NCBI GenBank assembly: GCA_963663265.2
Contig: CAXXXM010000002.1
Coordinates: 2,046,001-2,110,000, forward strand
Direction of reading: 5' to 3'
Source: JAEXOD01 sp963663265
Lineage (GTDB): Bacteria > Bacteroidota > Ignavibacteria > Ignavibacteriales > Melioribacteraceae
DNA length: 64,000 bases
Part shown: positions 25,433 through 34,750 of the stretch, one piece after another
How positions within the stretch are numbered: the stretch's first letter is position 1
Layout: each line of letters starts with the position of its first letter
Position numbers and translations under genes: made by a program
The notes under the pieces: generated by a model
What the model was told of the DNA's origin: nothing
The model's input: only the letters and a program-made list of their open reading frames with translations
The model's database searches: none

Positions 25433-27568
25433 TTATTTCTTCAATTCATCAAGCAAATATTTTGCACCGCTGAAATGGTTGGTTATAAAAAGGATGTATC
25501 TAATATCAACACCAATTGATCGGCTATAATCTGGGCTCCAAGCGTAATCGTTAATAGTTGCTTCGTAAGCACGGTCAAAGTTTAAGCCAATTAGTTTGCC
25601 ATAAGCATTTAATATTGGACTTCCGGAATTTCCGCCTGTTGTGTCCATATTGTATAAAAAGTCAACCGGAATGTCATTCAAATCTTTGCTGAAATATTGG
25701 TCGTCTTTTTTGTTTTTGTTAAGGTCAACTAATCTTGGGTCTATTTGATATTCACCCCCTTTTTTGCTTTTGTCTATTATTCCGCTTAACGTGGTGAAAG
25801 GGGAGTAATAAACAGCATCGGCGGGAGTGTAGCCTTTTATGTGTCCGTATGTTAAACGTAATGTTGAATTTGCATCAGGAATAAAAGTAGTATTTTCAAC
25901 TTTCATTTTTAATTCCACTAATTTAGGCAATAATCTACTTAAACCACCGGAAAATTTATCGTTAATTTCTTTAATATTGGCAGATACTTTGTTGAGCTGA
26001 TAAACTAAACTTACTAATTTTTCATTTGATGATGCAAAGTCAGTATCTTTTAAGTTGATCAAGCTATCTTTAACGGTAAAAAACATAGAACTTTTATTTA
26101 GCAACTCATTAGTAACAAAGTTTTCAACTTCGGTTTGCGAGTTTAGATTAATTGTTAATAAATCAGCTGGTAAAAGTTTGAAATTGCTTGTTATATTTTT
26201 TGAATCCAATAGGAATTTTACAAATATACGTTTTTCCAATTCAAAATTAATGTTGTTAAGTTTTGAATAAAATGAGTTTAACGATTTATCTAAGTTTTTT
26301 TCTTGATATTCGTATAATCTTTCTGATTCTTCTTTGTTAATTTCAGTTTGATAGTTGCTGGCAAATTTAAGAGCAGAAAAAATATTTGATGTAGATAAAA
26401 GTCTATCAATTAAAATTTCTGCTTCTGCAATTGTGTTTTTAGTTTTGAATAAATCTTTAAATTGAATAAATAAACTATCATACTCGTTTAGATTATTGTT
26501 AGTAATATAATTCATCAATTCATTTTCTTCGGCAAATTTTTTATCGACTAAATCAAGCCTGCTTATGCCAAGTATCTTTCCCCTATAATTTTTCATGCCA
26601 TTGGCTAAACTTTTTATTTTAGGTGCGTATTCCAATTTTAATGTGTCGTTATTGGCGGATAAATCCTCATATTGTTTAATAATCCAATCGTAAATATTGG
26701 AAGTATTTGGCAAAAAGTATTTATACTGATAATTTAAAAACTCGGCAGGGTAATGACGATACGTTCTTCCGGGGTATCCTAAAATAAAAGCGAAATCATC
26801 TTCTTTTACTCCATCGTGATTGATTTCCAACCACTTCTTTGGTTGATAAGGTACGTTATCTTCCGAATAACTTTTTGAACTTCCATCGGGAGCTACATAA
26901 GCACGTAAAAATGTAAAATCGCCTGTGTGACGAGGCCAAATCCAGTTATCTTCCTCACCTCCAAAGTTCCCAATAGATAGAGGGGGTGCAAAAACTATTC
27001 TAATATCGTTAATTTTTTTATATCTAAATAGTATATACGATTTGCCGGCAAGCATTTCAGATACGCTTGCATCAATATCGTTATCGGGATCACTTTCTGC
27101 TTTGGAAATTTCTTTGATTTTTTCGCGAATTATTTTAATTCTTTCTTGGTCACTATTTGCATTTTTGATTGCTGACAAAATTATATCAGATACATCTTCA
27201 TAACTTTCAATAATTTTAGCAGAAATACCTTTTGCTTGTATTTCTTCTTTTAAGCTATTAGCAACAAAGCCATTTTGCAAGTAATTGTTTTCAACTGTAC
27301 TTGCAGCACTAACTGCATTATATGAGCAGTGATGGTTTGTAAGTATTAATCCGTTAGGGGAAACAAAAGAACCTGTGCAGCCACTAAGGTTTACTAATGT
27401 TGTTATTAAACTTGTTCCGTTGGCGTTATAAAGTTCATCTATACTTATCTTAAATCCAGCTTTTTGTAGGTCAAGTTTGCGGATTTCGCTAAGCGGGTGC
27501 ATTCCTTCTTCAGATAAAACAAAAGAAGTACTTACTATTAAAAATAGAAACAGAAGTTTTTTAAGCAT
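25433..27568 (-). CDS. S46-family serine dipeptidyl-peptidase (DPP7/DPP11-like)
   Basis: 711 residues with a signal peptide (MLKKLLFLFLIVSTSFVLS). The chymotrypsin-like core shows LSGCTGSFVSPNGLILTNHH near residue 60 (catalytic His) and TTGGNSGSPILNAYGKLIGL near residue 645 (nucleophile Ser in GNSGSP); a long helical insertion characteristic of S46 lies between. These periplasmic exopeptidases release dipeptides from oligopeptides in Bacteroidota-type bacteria that ferment amino acids. After the active-site Ser the protein reads NFDRAYE; an Arg at this place is associated with Asp/Glu-specific DPP11, whereas DPP7 has Gly, so acidic specificity is a tentative inference. Its 3' end has a decayed second copy at 23224-23320. 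Confidence 0.93.
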   Translation of the reverse strand: MLKKLLFLFLIVSTSFVLSEEGMHPLSEIRKLDLQKAGFKISIDELYNANGTSLITTLVNLSGCTGSFVSPNGLILTNHHCSYNAVSAASTVENNYLQNGFVANSLKEEIQAKGISAKIIESYEDVSDIILSAIKNANSDQERIKIIREKIKEISKAESDPDNDIDASVSEMLAGKSYILFRYKKINDIRIVFAPPLSIGNFGGEEDNWIWPRHTGDFTFLRAYVAPDGSSKSYSEDNVPYQPKKWLEINHDGVKEDDFAFILGYPGRTYRHYPAEFLNYQYKYFLPNTSNIYDWIIKQYEDLSANNDTLKLEYAPKIKSLANGMKNYRGKILGISRLDLVDKKFAEENELMNYITNNNLNEYDSLFIQFKDLFKTKNTIAEAEILIDRLLSTSNIFSALKFASNYQTEINKEESERLYEYQEKNLDKSLNSFYSKLNNINFELEKRIFVKFLLDSKNITSNFKLLPADLLTINLNSQTEVENFVTNELLNKSSMFFTVKDSLINLKDTDFASSNEKLVSLVYQLNKVSANIKEINDKFSGGLSRLLPKLVELKMKVENTTFIPDANSTLRLTYGHIKGYTPADAVYYSPFTTLSGIIDKSKKGGEYQIDPRLVDLNKNKKDDQYFSKDLNDIPVDFLYNMDTTGGNSGSPILNAYGKLIGLNFDRAYEATINDYAWSPDYSRSIGVDIRYILFITNHFSGAKYLLDELKK

Positions 27569-27653
27569 TTAAACCTCAAGCATTTATTTAGAAAAAAGGG
27601 AGAATTTATTTATATTTAACTAACAATTTAAATTTATTAGGATACTTTTACAA

Positions 27654-28607
27654 ATGCAGGACAAAAAAATATACATTGCCGGACATCTTGGTATGGTTGG
27701 ATCTGCTATCCATAGAAAACTTTTATCGGCAGGTGTTAAAAATATAGTAACTCGTTCTATTGATGAGTTAAATTTACTTAGACAAACCGAAGTTGAAACA
27801 TTTTTTGAACAAGAAAAACCTGACTATGTTATTGTTGCCGCTGCTAAAGTTGGCGGTATTTTGGCAAATAATATATACCGAGCACAGTTTATTTACGAAA
27901 ATTTAATGATTGAATCGAATATTATTCAAGCTGCTTATGAAAACAAAGTGGAAAAGCTGTTGTTTTTGGGTAGCTCTTGTATTTATCCCAAATTAGCCCC
28001 ACAACCTATTAAAGAAGAATATTTATTAACAGGCGAATTGGAATACACAAACGAACCTTACGCAATTGCTAAAATTGCTGGTTTAAAAATGTGCGAAAAT
28101 TATTACAAACAATATGGATGTAATTACATTTCGGTAATGCCAACTAATTTGTATGGTCCGTTTGATAATTTTGATCTTAAAACATCGCATGTTTTGCCTG
28201 CATTTATCAGAAAATTTCATGAAGCAAAGATAAATAATTTACCATCTGTCGAATTGTGGGGAAGCGGAACTCCGCAGCGTGAATTTTTATATGTTGAAGA
28301 TTTAGCCGATGCAATTTATTATATAATGGATAAAGTTAATGCTACGGATTTATACGATAATAATATATCTCATCTTAATATTGGTTCAGGTGAGGATTTA
28401 AGAATTTCTGAATTGGCTGAAATTGTAAAAAAAATAGTAGGCTTTGAAGGAACTATTGTTTATGATAGTAGTAAACCGGATGGAACACCTAAAAAATTAT
28501 TGGATGTTACTCGATTGAAAAATTTAGGGTGGAAATATACTACAACGTTAGAAGAAGGTATTAGTTTAAGTTATAAATGGTTTTTAGAAAACCGAGCAAA
28601 CAAATAG
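27654..28607 (+). CDS. fcl: GDP-L-fucose synthase
   Basis: 317 residues, extended short-chain dehydrogenase. The NADP-binding GHLGMVGSAI is at residues 8-17, the VAAAKVGGILANN signature is present, the catalytic Ser precedes SCIYPK, and YAIAK holds the Tyr-Lys pair. GEDLRISELAEIV and SKPDGTPKKLLDV fit the substrate domain. It epimerises and reduces GDP-4-keto-6-deoxymannose to GDP-L-fucose. It is 10 bp upstream of gmd, which makes its substrate, so the two form an operon for a fucose-containing surface glycan. No glycosyltransferases are adjacent. Confidence 0.97.
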   Translation: MQDKKIYIAGHLGMVGSAIHRKLLSAGVKNIVTRSIDELNLLRQTEVETFFEQEKPDYVIVAAAKVGGILANNIYRAQFIYENLMIESNIIQAAYENKVEKLLFLGSSCIYPKLAPQPIKEEYLLTGELEYTNEPYAIAKIAGLKMCENYYKQYGCNYISVMPTNLYGPFDNFDLKTSHVLPAFIRKFHEAKINNLPSVELWGSGTPQREFLYVEDLADAIYYIMDKVNATDLYDNNISHLNIGSGEDLRISELAEIVKKIVGFEGTIVYDSSKPDGTPKKLLDVTRLKNLGWKYTTTLEEGISLSYKWFLENRANK

Positions 28608-28617
28608 AAGGTTTTAT

Positions 28618-29721
28618 ATGAAAAAGGCACTAATAACAGGAATTACAGGACAGGACGGAAGTTATTTAACTGAACTTTTACTTGAGAAAGGGTACGAAGT
28701 TCACGGAATTATTAGAAGAAGCAGTTCCTTTAATACAGCACGAATTGACCATTTATATAACAATGAAGAAATAATGAATAAAAAATTATTTTTGCATTAT
28801 GGTGATTTGGTTGATACAAGTAATTTAAATAGATTGCTTGAAAAAATAGCTCCTAATGAAATATATAACTTGGCGGCTCAAAGCCATGTTAAAGTATCGT
28901 TTGAAGTTCCTGATTATACTGCTCAAGTTGATGCCCTTGGAACCTTGCGATTTTTGGATGCAATTAGAGAAACCGGTTTAAAAGATACTCGTTTTTATCA
29001 AGCAAGCACGAGTGAGTTGTATGGAAAAGTACAGGCAATTCCTCAAAATGAAACAACTCCTTTTTATCCTCGTTCTCCTTATGCCGTTGCAAAATTATAT
29101 GGATATTGGATTATAGTTAATTACAGAGAAGCATATGATTTGTTTGCATGTAATGGTATTCTGTTTAATCACGAATCGCCACGCAGAGGGGAAACATTTG
29201 TAACTCGTAAAATTACACGTGCCGCTGCAAGAATTATCTTGGGCAAGCAAGATAAATTGGTGCTGGGGAATCTAAATGCAAAACGAGACTGGGGTTTTGC
29301 TCCTGAATATTGCGAAGGAATGTGGAGAATATTACAGCATAACAAAGCAGAAGATTTTGTTTTGGCAACAAATAAAACATATTCAGTCCGTTATTTTGTT
29401 GAACAAACCTTTTTGAATTTGGGAATTGAATTGGAATGGAAAGGGGAAAATGAAAACGAAAAGGGCTATATAAGTAAAATAGATTATAATAAAGTAGAAT
29501 TTTTAAGCGACAAGTTAGATACGTTAAAAAGTGTTTCGGTTGGCGATTGTATTGTAGAAGTATCGCCAAATTATTATCGTCCAACCGAAGTTGAATTGTT
29601 AATTGGTGATTATTCAAAAGCCAAAAATATTTTAGGCTGGGAACCACAAACCCAACTTTCAGAACTTGTAAAAATAATGACTGAAGCCGATTTTAAATCA
29701 GTTGTTAAAAAAGGATATTAA
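28618..29721 (+). CDS. gmd: GDP-mannose 4,6-dehydratase
   Basis: 367 residues. GITGQDGSYLTELLLEKGYE at the N-terminus is the NAD(P)-binding signature. YNLAAQSHVKVSFE, the catalytic Thr/Glu of STSELYGKV, YPRSPYAVAKLYG (Tyr-Lys pair) and FNHESPRRGETFVTRKI are diagnostic of Gmd. It converts GDP-mannose to GDP-4-keto-6-deoxymannose, the substrate of the fcl product encoded just upstream. AGGTTTT lies before the ATG. Confidence 0.97.
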   Translation: MKKALITGITGQDGSYLTELLLEKGYEVHGIIRRSSSFNTARIDHLYNNEEIMNKKLFLHYGDLVDTSNLNRLLEKIAPNEIYNLAAQSHVKVSFEVPDYTAQVDALGTLRFLDAIRETGLKDTRFYQASTSELYGKVQAIPQNETTPFYPRSPYAVAKLYGYWIIVNYREAYDLFACNGILFNHESPRRGETFVTRKITRAAARIILGKQDKLVLGNLNAKRDWGFAPEYCEGMWRILQHNKAEDFVLATNKTYSVRYFVEQTFLNLGIELEWKGENENEKGYISKIDYNKVEFLSDKLDTLKSVSVGDCIVEVSPNYYRPTEVELLIGDYSKAKNILGWEPQTQLSELVKIMTEADFKSVVKKGY

Positions 29722-29870
29722 TATGATTGTAAATGGTAAATGGTGAATTGAGGGCTTTGGGTACCAATGCCAGGTGGATTGTAGTGGGCTTAAACCTGAC
29801 AGCAATAATGATCTCCCTAAAATCATTTAAACGCAAAATCAAAATAATCACTCAAAGACGAAGATTGAAA

Positions 29871-29900
29871 TATAAGCAGCCATAGAAAATATCTATGGCT
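29871..29900 (-). terminator. Probable terminator after rsgA
   Basis: AGCCATAGA (29878-29886) pairs perfectly with TCTATGGCT (29892-29900) around a 5-nt AAATA loop; the minus strand then continues GCTTATATTTC. The 130 bases between it and the end of gmd hold no recognisable feature. Confidence 0.6.
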
Positions 29901-29923
29901 ACATCCATTTAATGTTATGAAAA

Positions 29924-31006
29924 TTAGCTATTATATTTATCGGTAATCTTAAAGTAGTCTTTTATTATTTTGCTACGTTTTTTAAGTTTATCTTTGCGTT
30001 GTAAAAGGAAAGTTTTATCATCTTTAAGTTCGATATATTCTTCTTCTTTTTTAAGTTTAAGGAATGAATTATATCTTTCTTTAGAAATTAATCCTTCGTT
30101 AACTGCAGCAATAATTGCACATCCTTTTTCGTTTATGTGTTTGCAATCGGAATATTTGCAGTTTTGTTCGAGTTCTTCAATTTCAGAAAACATGTCTTCA
30201 ACTGATGTTTCGGTTTTCCATAAGTGGAATTCACGCATACCCGGAGTATCAATTAATAATGCGTTGTTAGGCAAAATAATTAATTCGCGTTTTGTGGTTG
30301 TGTGTTTTCCTCTGTCATCTTTTTGTCGTATTTCATTAGTTTTTTGCAAATCATAACCAATTAGGTTATTTATTAAAGTTGATTTCCCTGTTCCTGATGA
30401 GCCTACAAAGGCATAAGTTTTATTGGGAATTAAAAAATCGTTTAATTGAGTAATTCCTGTTTTATTTACATTGCTTAAAGCAAATGTTACAAGTTGGGGA
30501 TATATCTTTGAAATTTGATTTTTATAATCATCAATATTATCAACTAAATCGGTTTTGCTTAGTATCATTACGGGAGTAATTCCTCCGGCATCTGCCATAA
30601 ATAAATATCTTTCCAATCGTCGCAAATTAAAATTATCGTTGCAGCTTTGTACAATAAATAAATAGTCAATGTTAGAAACTATTACTTGTTCGGAAAATTT
30701 TAATCCTGAAGTTTTTCTTGAAAAAACAGTTTTTCTATCTAAAACTTTGTGAATAATAGCTTTCCCTTCATCGTAAATAACAATCAAAACCCAATCGCCA
30801 ACTTTGGGAAGTTGTGCGGGATTATCGGTTGTAAACATTAACTTACCGGAAATTTCAGCTTCAAATTCGCCTAATTCGTTAAGTACTAAATACCTGTTTT
30901 TATTTTCTATAATTACTCTTGCCGGACGAAAAAACTTTAGTTCTGTATCGTTATCTATTTGATTTTGAAAAAATTCATTCCAGCCTAAATTTAAATGGTT
31001 ACACAT
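29924..31006 (-). CDS. rsgA: Ribosome small-subunit-dependent GTPase A (RsgA/YjeQ)
   Basis: About 360 residues. I use the ATG at 31006 because GGAG lies 6 nt before it, inside an alternative four-codon extension starting at 31018. Domains: an OB fold (about 20-95), a circularly permuted GTPase with the G4 motif SKTD before the G1 P-loop GSSGTGKSTL and the G3 motif DTPGMRE, and a zinc finger CKYSDCKHINEKGC (about 290). RsgA checks late 30S-subunit maturation and is usually non-essential but important for growth. Monocistronic here, with a 345-bp upstream region. Confidence 0.97.
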   Translation of the reverse strand: MCNHLNLGWNEFFQNQIDNDTELKFFRPARVIIENKNRYLVLNELGEFEAEISGKLMFTTDNPAQLPKVGDWVLIVIYDEGKAIIHKVLDRKTVFSRKTSGLKFSEQVIVSNIDYLFIVQSCNDNFNLRRLERYLFMADAGGITPVMILSKTDLVDNIDDYKNQISKIYPQLVTFALSNVNKTGITQLNDFLIPNKTYAFVGSSGTGKSTLINNLIGYDLQKTNEIRQKDDRGKHTTTKRELIILPNNALLIDTPGMREFHLWKTETSVEDMFSEIEELEQNCKYSDCKHINEKGCAIIAAVNEGLISKERYNSFLKLKKEEEYIELKDDKTFLLQRKDKLKKRSKIIKDYFKITDKYNS

Positions 31007-31351
31007 TTTATTCTCCATGAATAAAAAAATATTAATTAGTATATGTAAATAATTTAATACACACCAAGTACAAAGATTATTGAACCTTTATATTGGTAAA
31101 TAGGCGGTCAGACAAAATAAAATTAATTTAAATTAATTTGTCTTCCGTTAGAATTGAACAATCATCAAATGTGATAAAATATTGATAAAAAACCTCTAAA
31201 ATTTTGGTTGTTTAAATTTAAATAAAATTTATATTGCTTTCAAGTAGTTTTAATTAAAATAATTAAATGTGTTGGCTAAATAATTTTAAAAATACCAAAA
31301 TAAGTCTTATATTTTAGCATTATATCCCGATGTATTTATTTGGAGTAAAAA
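31007..31351. other. Divergent intergenic region with an 18-bp palindrome
   Basis: Upstream of both rsgA and gldA. The only clear structure is AATTAATTTAAATTAATT (31121-31138), a perfect palindrome, flanked by AGACAAA on the left and TTTGTCT on the right. This may be an operator, or chance in AT-rich DNA. I cannot place -10/-35 boxes. Confidence 0.4.
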
Positions 31352-32479
31352 ATGACAAAGATATTATTGTTTGAAGAAAAATATGATAAACAAAGTAGAA
31401 TTTTAAAAGCTGTTTTTCCGGGGAAATATTTACAAGGTTCAGGTTTGCTTAATGAGCTCCCAAATCTTATTGAGTTGTTTGGATTAAGGGGAATGATAAT
31501 TGCGTCAAAATCGGTAAATAAAAACATATTGCCACATTTACAAACTGAACATAAAAGGATTAGCATTGTTTTTGAGGAATTTGGTGGTGAATGCAGCGAT
31601 AAAGAAATAAATAGATTACAAAAAGTAGTTCTTGAAAAAAATATTGAAGTGTTAATTGGAATGGGTGGAGGAAAAGTAATTGATACTGCAAAAATTGTGG
31701 CTGATAAACTTAACATTCCTGTTATTATTTTCCCAACAATTGCCTCAACAGATGCTCCTTGTAGTGGTGTAGCGGTGGTTTATTCGGATGATGGAGTATT
31801 TGATTATGTTTATTATCTAAAATTAAATCCTCAAATAGTTGCAGTTGATATGGATATAATTGCAAAAGCACCGGTTAGATTTTTAATAGCAGGAATTGGC
31901 GATGCATTAGCAACACGTTTTGAAGCTGAAGCTTGTTATAGGGCAAATTCTAAAAATGAGTGTGGTGGCTATGGTACATTAACAGCTTTAAGTTTAGCTC
32001 AATTATGCTACAATACAATTGTTAAATATGGTGAATTGGCAGTTGCTGCTAATAAAAATAATGTGGTTACCGATGCTTTTAACCATGTTGTTGAAGCAAA
32101 TACTTTGTTAAGTGGTCTTGGTTTTGAAAGTGCAGGCTTAGCCGCAGCTCATTCTATTCATAACGGATTTTCGGCATTAAGCCCAACACGTAATTATTAC
32201 CATGGAGAAAAGGTTGCATTTGGAACTTTAGTTGGATTACATTTAAGTGATGCCGAACCTGGGTTAATAAGTGAAGTTTATTCATTTTGTAAAAAAATAG
32301 GTTTGCCCACTACATTAAAACAGATAGGTCTTGAAAACGTTACTAAAGACGATTTAATAAAAGTTGCTATTAAAACTTGTGCTCCTGCTGAAAGTATTCA
32401 TCATGAGGTTGGCGAAATAACACCTGATAAAGTATTAAGTGCAATTATTGTTGCTGATGAAATGGGGAAAAGATGGTGA
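31352..32479 (+). CDS. gldA: Glycerol dehydrogenase (iron-containing alcohol dehydrogenase family)
   Basis: 375 residues. NAD-binding GMGGGKVIDTAK and FPTIASTDAPCSG are typical of GldA. The metal ligands are Asp in GIGDALATRFEAEA and His in AHSIHNGFSAL and YYHGEKVAFG. The enzyme oxidises glycerol to dihydroxyacetone with NAD, or runs in reverse. TTGGAGT is 9 nt before the ATG. No dihydroxyacetone kinase or glycerol facilitator is nearby; a related polyol activity is possible. Confidence 0.93.
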   Translation: MTKILLFEEKYDKQSRILKAVFPGKYLQGSGLLNELPNLIELFGLRGMIIASKSVNKNILPHLQTEHKRISIVFEEFGGECSDKEINRLQKVVLEKNIEVLIGMGGGKVIDTAKIVADKLNIPVIIFPTIASTDAPCSGVAVVYSDDGVFDYVYYLKLNPQIVAVDMDIIAKAPVRFLIAGIGDALATRFEAEACYRANSKNECGGYGTLTALSLAQLCYNTIVKYGELAVAANKNNVVTDAFNHVVEANTLLSGLGFESAGLAAAHSIHNGFSALSPTRNYYHGEKVAFGTLVGLHLSDAEPGLISEVYSFCKKIGLPTTLKQIGLENVTKDDLIKVAIKTCAPAESIHHEVGEITPDKVLSAIIVADEMGKRW

Positions 32480-33166
32480 TTGGTAATTTGTGTGTAAAGT
32501 AAAGATTATTATTAATGCTCTCAATTTTACTTTAGATTTCTAAGTTGTTTAATTATGAATATAATTTGATTAGTGAAATTTTCATTTCTCATGTTCGGAT
32601 TAAATATTCTCTTTAAATTACAGATATTGTGTGTTTTCATTGAGGGCGTAAATTATTTTATAGTTTATTATTTACGTCGAGATCCTTACTCTGTTATAAA
32701 TTTAGTTATCGCTTTTCTTCCTTTTTTATCATACTTCTTATTCAAGTTAACTCTAAAATAAGTTTTTAAGTATTTCATTATATAAATGTAGTTGTTTATA
32801 TAGTAAATAATTTGGTATATAATGTAAATCCAATGAATTCCTTGATTGTCCTCTTTTTAGTTGTTTTGCAAAAAACGAAAATCTATACACTATAACTTAA
32901 AAGTAGAATGTAGATTAATAAGTTTATTAAACATCTTTTAAACAAGTTAATAAAAATAATGGAATATTTTAGTTGAAAACTAATAAAAAAAGAACGAAAA
33001 AATTGTCACTAAGAGTTGAATAAATTAAATTCTCTAATCCATTGGATATAGTCCATTTTTCATCCTAATGCTTTATTGAATTAGCTTGTTTTATTTGCTA
33101 TTATGATAACATAAATGACAATTATATTGACGAAAAAGAATAAAATTATAAAAGAGAATAAACATA
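32480..33166. other. Gene-poor region after gldA
   Basis: About 690 AT-rich bases. A GTG-started hydrophobic open stretch (32573-32761, 62 codons) has no ribosome binding site and I do not call it. Nothing else is recognisable. Confidence 0.5.
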
Positions 33167-33310
33167 ATGAGTAAAGGTAAAAGCACAAAAAAAGGTTCAA
33201 AAAAAGAACCAGCAAAAACAATGAAAGAAAAGAAGTTAGCAAAACGTGATAAGAAGGAAGAAAAAAATAACCATGCACTTCTCCCTCAAATTACTACAAC
33301 TAAAAAGTAA
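33167..33310 (+). CDS. Small lysine-rich protein (47 residues)
   Basis: ATG at 33167, TAA at 33308-33310. A modest AGAG ribosome-binding-like sequence lies about 8-11 nt upstream. The product starts MSKGKSTKKGSKKEPAKTMK and continues with EKKLAKRDKKEEKNN; about a third of the residues are lysine, so it is strongly basic. The codons look selected, in that the AAA/AAG runs are interrupted by a PAKTxKEKxxAKR pattern. I recall similar tiny Lys-rich proteins with a KKxPAKTxKEKRxxKxxK pattern in Bacteroidota, of unknown function. A nucleic-acid or ribosome-associated role is speculation. It sits alone in about 1.7 kb without other genes. Confidence 0.7.
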   Translation: MSKGKSTKKGSKKEPAKTMKEKKLAKRDKKEEKNNHALLPQITTTKK

Positions 33311-34218
33311 TTAATCTCGTTTAACATTGAAGATTTTAGATCGCTTGTATTGAAATCAAACAATTAAGATAAACAACTACGAAAGCAATGAACTACAAAC
33401 AAAACACATGATTAGTTACACGTTATATATTAATTTGGCTAAACACTAAAATAATTGAATAAGCAAAGTAACATTAGTTTAAGTCTTATTAGCCACTAAT
33501 AAATAGTTGGCTTTAGCTTAAACGCCACAGGGGAATAATATTATATCTTGTACAAAATTATCAAAAGAAAAGAAATCATATTGTCTATACTGGTGCTTAA
33601 TTAATTCATTTATAAATATGTAGTTAACATCTTTAAACTGTCTAAAAAGATATGTATTTCCTCAATTAACCGGAATCTAACCTCAACTTAACATATTACA
33701 CTAAGTAATCCGGATCCCTCAGTTATTAGCTTTTACTGTAACAGTAGGTAGTGTACTCAGCAGCATTTACTAAGTCGAGGAAATGAGTTCATTAATTTTA
33801 ATAGTAGGAATTTACATAATACAATATTTTTTCAACGCTATTATTTTTATTTGTGCAATACTTTCTAATATATCTAATTAATGTGTGTTTTGAAGAATGG
33901 TTTAATCTAAATCATTTTAATTATATAAAAACTACGTTTTTACAATCTTTGCGATTATGTGACGGGCACATAACCGGTTATTCGTTAACAATAAAAGTTA
34001 TAGATATAAAAATATGTTAGGTTAATTATTTTTTGTACAAACTTTTAATTGCTACTAATTTACTATTCTCAACCAAAAGAACTAATCCTTTAACCATCCC
34101 TTTGACCGATTGATTTAACTTGCTTATATGTATATCTTTTAATTCATACAAATGCAAACTGTAACAAAAAATACAATTTGTGAATAAATATTTAAAACAA
34201 AAATAAAAAGGATAACTC
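33311..34218. other. Gene-free region (about 0.9 kb)
   Basis: No supported gene. A minus-strand open stretch (34026-34238) overlaps the start of the next gene and has no convincing start. One small hairpin, TTATGTG/CACATAA, lies near 33960. I see no tRNA, terminator with T-tract or repeat shared with other regions. Confidence 0.5.
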
Positions 34219-34713
34219 ATGAAAAGCTTTTTATGCATAGTTGCTGGACTGATAATGGTGCTTTTAGTTAAACCAATTGATGCACAAAATGGAGGGCTGG
34301 GGATTGGTTTAATAATTGGTGAGCCAACGGGTTTAAGTATGAAGTTGTGGACAACAAAAGTAAACGCCTTTGATTTTGGCTTGGGTGTTTCGATTGGAGG
34401 AGACCGAATATCCTATAAAGGACATTATGATAATGGAAATCGAATACATTTGCACATGGATTATTTATGGCATTCATTTAATGCCATTAAGTCTGCTGAA
34501 AGATTTCCATTGTATTATGGATTGGGCGTGAGATTTAACACTGGTGGTGGATATGATGAATCAATTGGAATTAGAGGTGTGTTAGGAATTGCTTGGCTCC
34601 CTCGCTCACCACCACTTGATATTTTTGTAGAATTAGTGCCTGTTTTGCAGCTTACATCATCAACCGGATTTGGAATTGATGCCGGTTGTGGAGTGAGATA
34701 TTTCTTTAATTAA
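34219..34713 (+). CDS. Small outer-membrane beta-barrel protein (DUF3996/BAPKO_0422-like)
   Basis: 164 residues with a signal peptide (cleavage after AQ near residue 23). The mature part is made of short amphipathic beta strands (GLGIGLIIGEPTGLSMKLW, AFDFGLGVSIG, LYYGLGVRFN, GIRGVLGIAWLP, GIDAGCGVRYFFN) and ends in Phe-Asn, as in eight-stranded barrels. GEPTGLSxK resembles the start of small barrels in the BAPKO_0422 family; I am not certain of the family. AAAAGGA precedes the ATG. It lies 37 bp upstream of the OmpA-like gene, so the two are likely an operon. Confidence 0.75.
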   Translation: MKSFLCIVAGLIMVLLVKPIDAQNGGLGIGLIIGEPTGLSMKLWTTKVNAFDFGLGVSIGGDRISYKGHYDNGNRIHLHMDYLWHSFNAIKSAERFPLYYGLGVRFNTGGGYDESIGIRGVLGIAWLPRSPPLDIFVELVPVLQLTSSTGFGIDAGCGVRYFFN

Positions 34714-34750
34714 AAAATAATAGTGTACAAATTAAACAAAAGGGAACAAA

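Noticed and set aside
32573..32761. Hydrophobic 62-codon frame starting with GTG
   Set aside because: No ribosome binding site, no signal of selection; AT-rich DNA gives hydrophobic frames readily.
33081..33278. 65-codon minus-strand frame opposite the lysine-rich gene
   Set aside because: A Leu/Phe-rich shadow of the AAA-rich coding strand.
34026..34238. 70-codon minus-strand frame upstream of the small barrel gene
   Set aside because: Its 5' end overlaps the barrel gene's start and only its last third looks protein-like; a gene remnant is possible but not supported.
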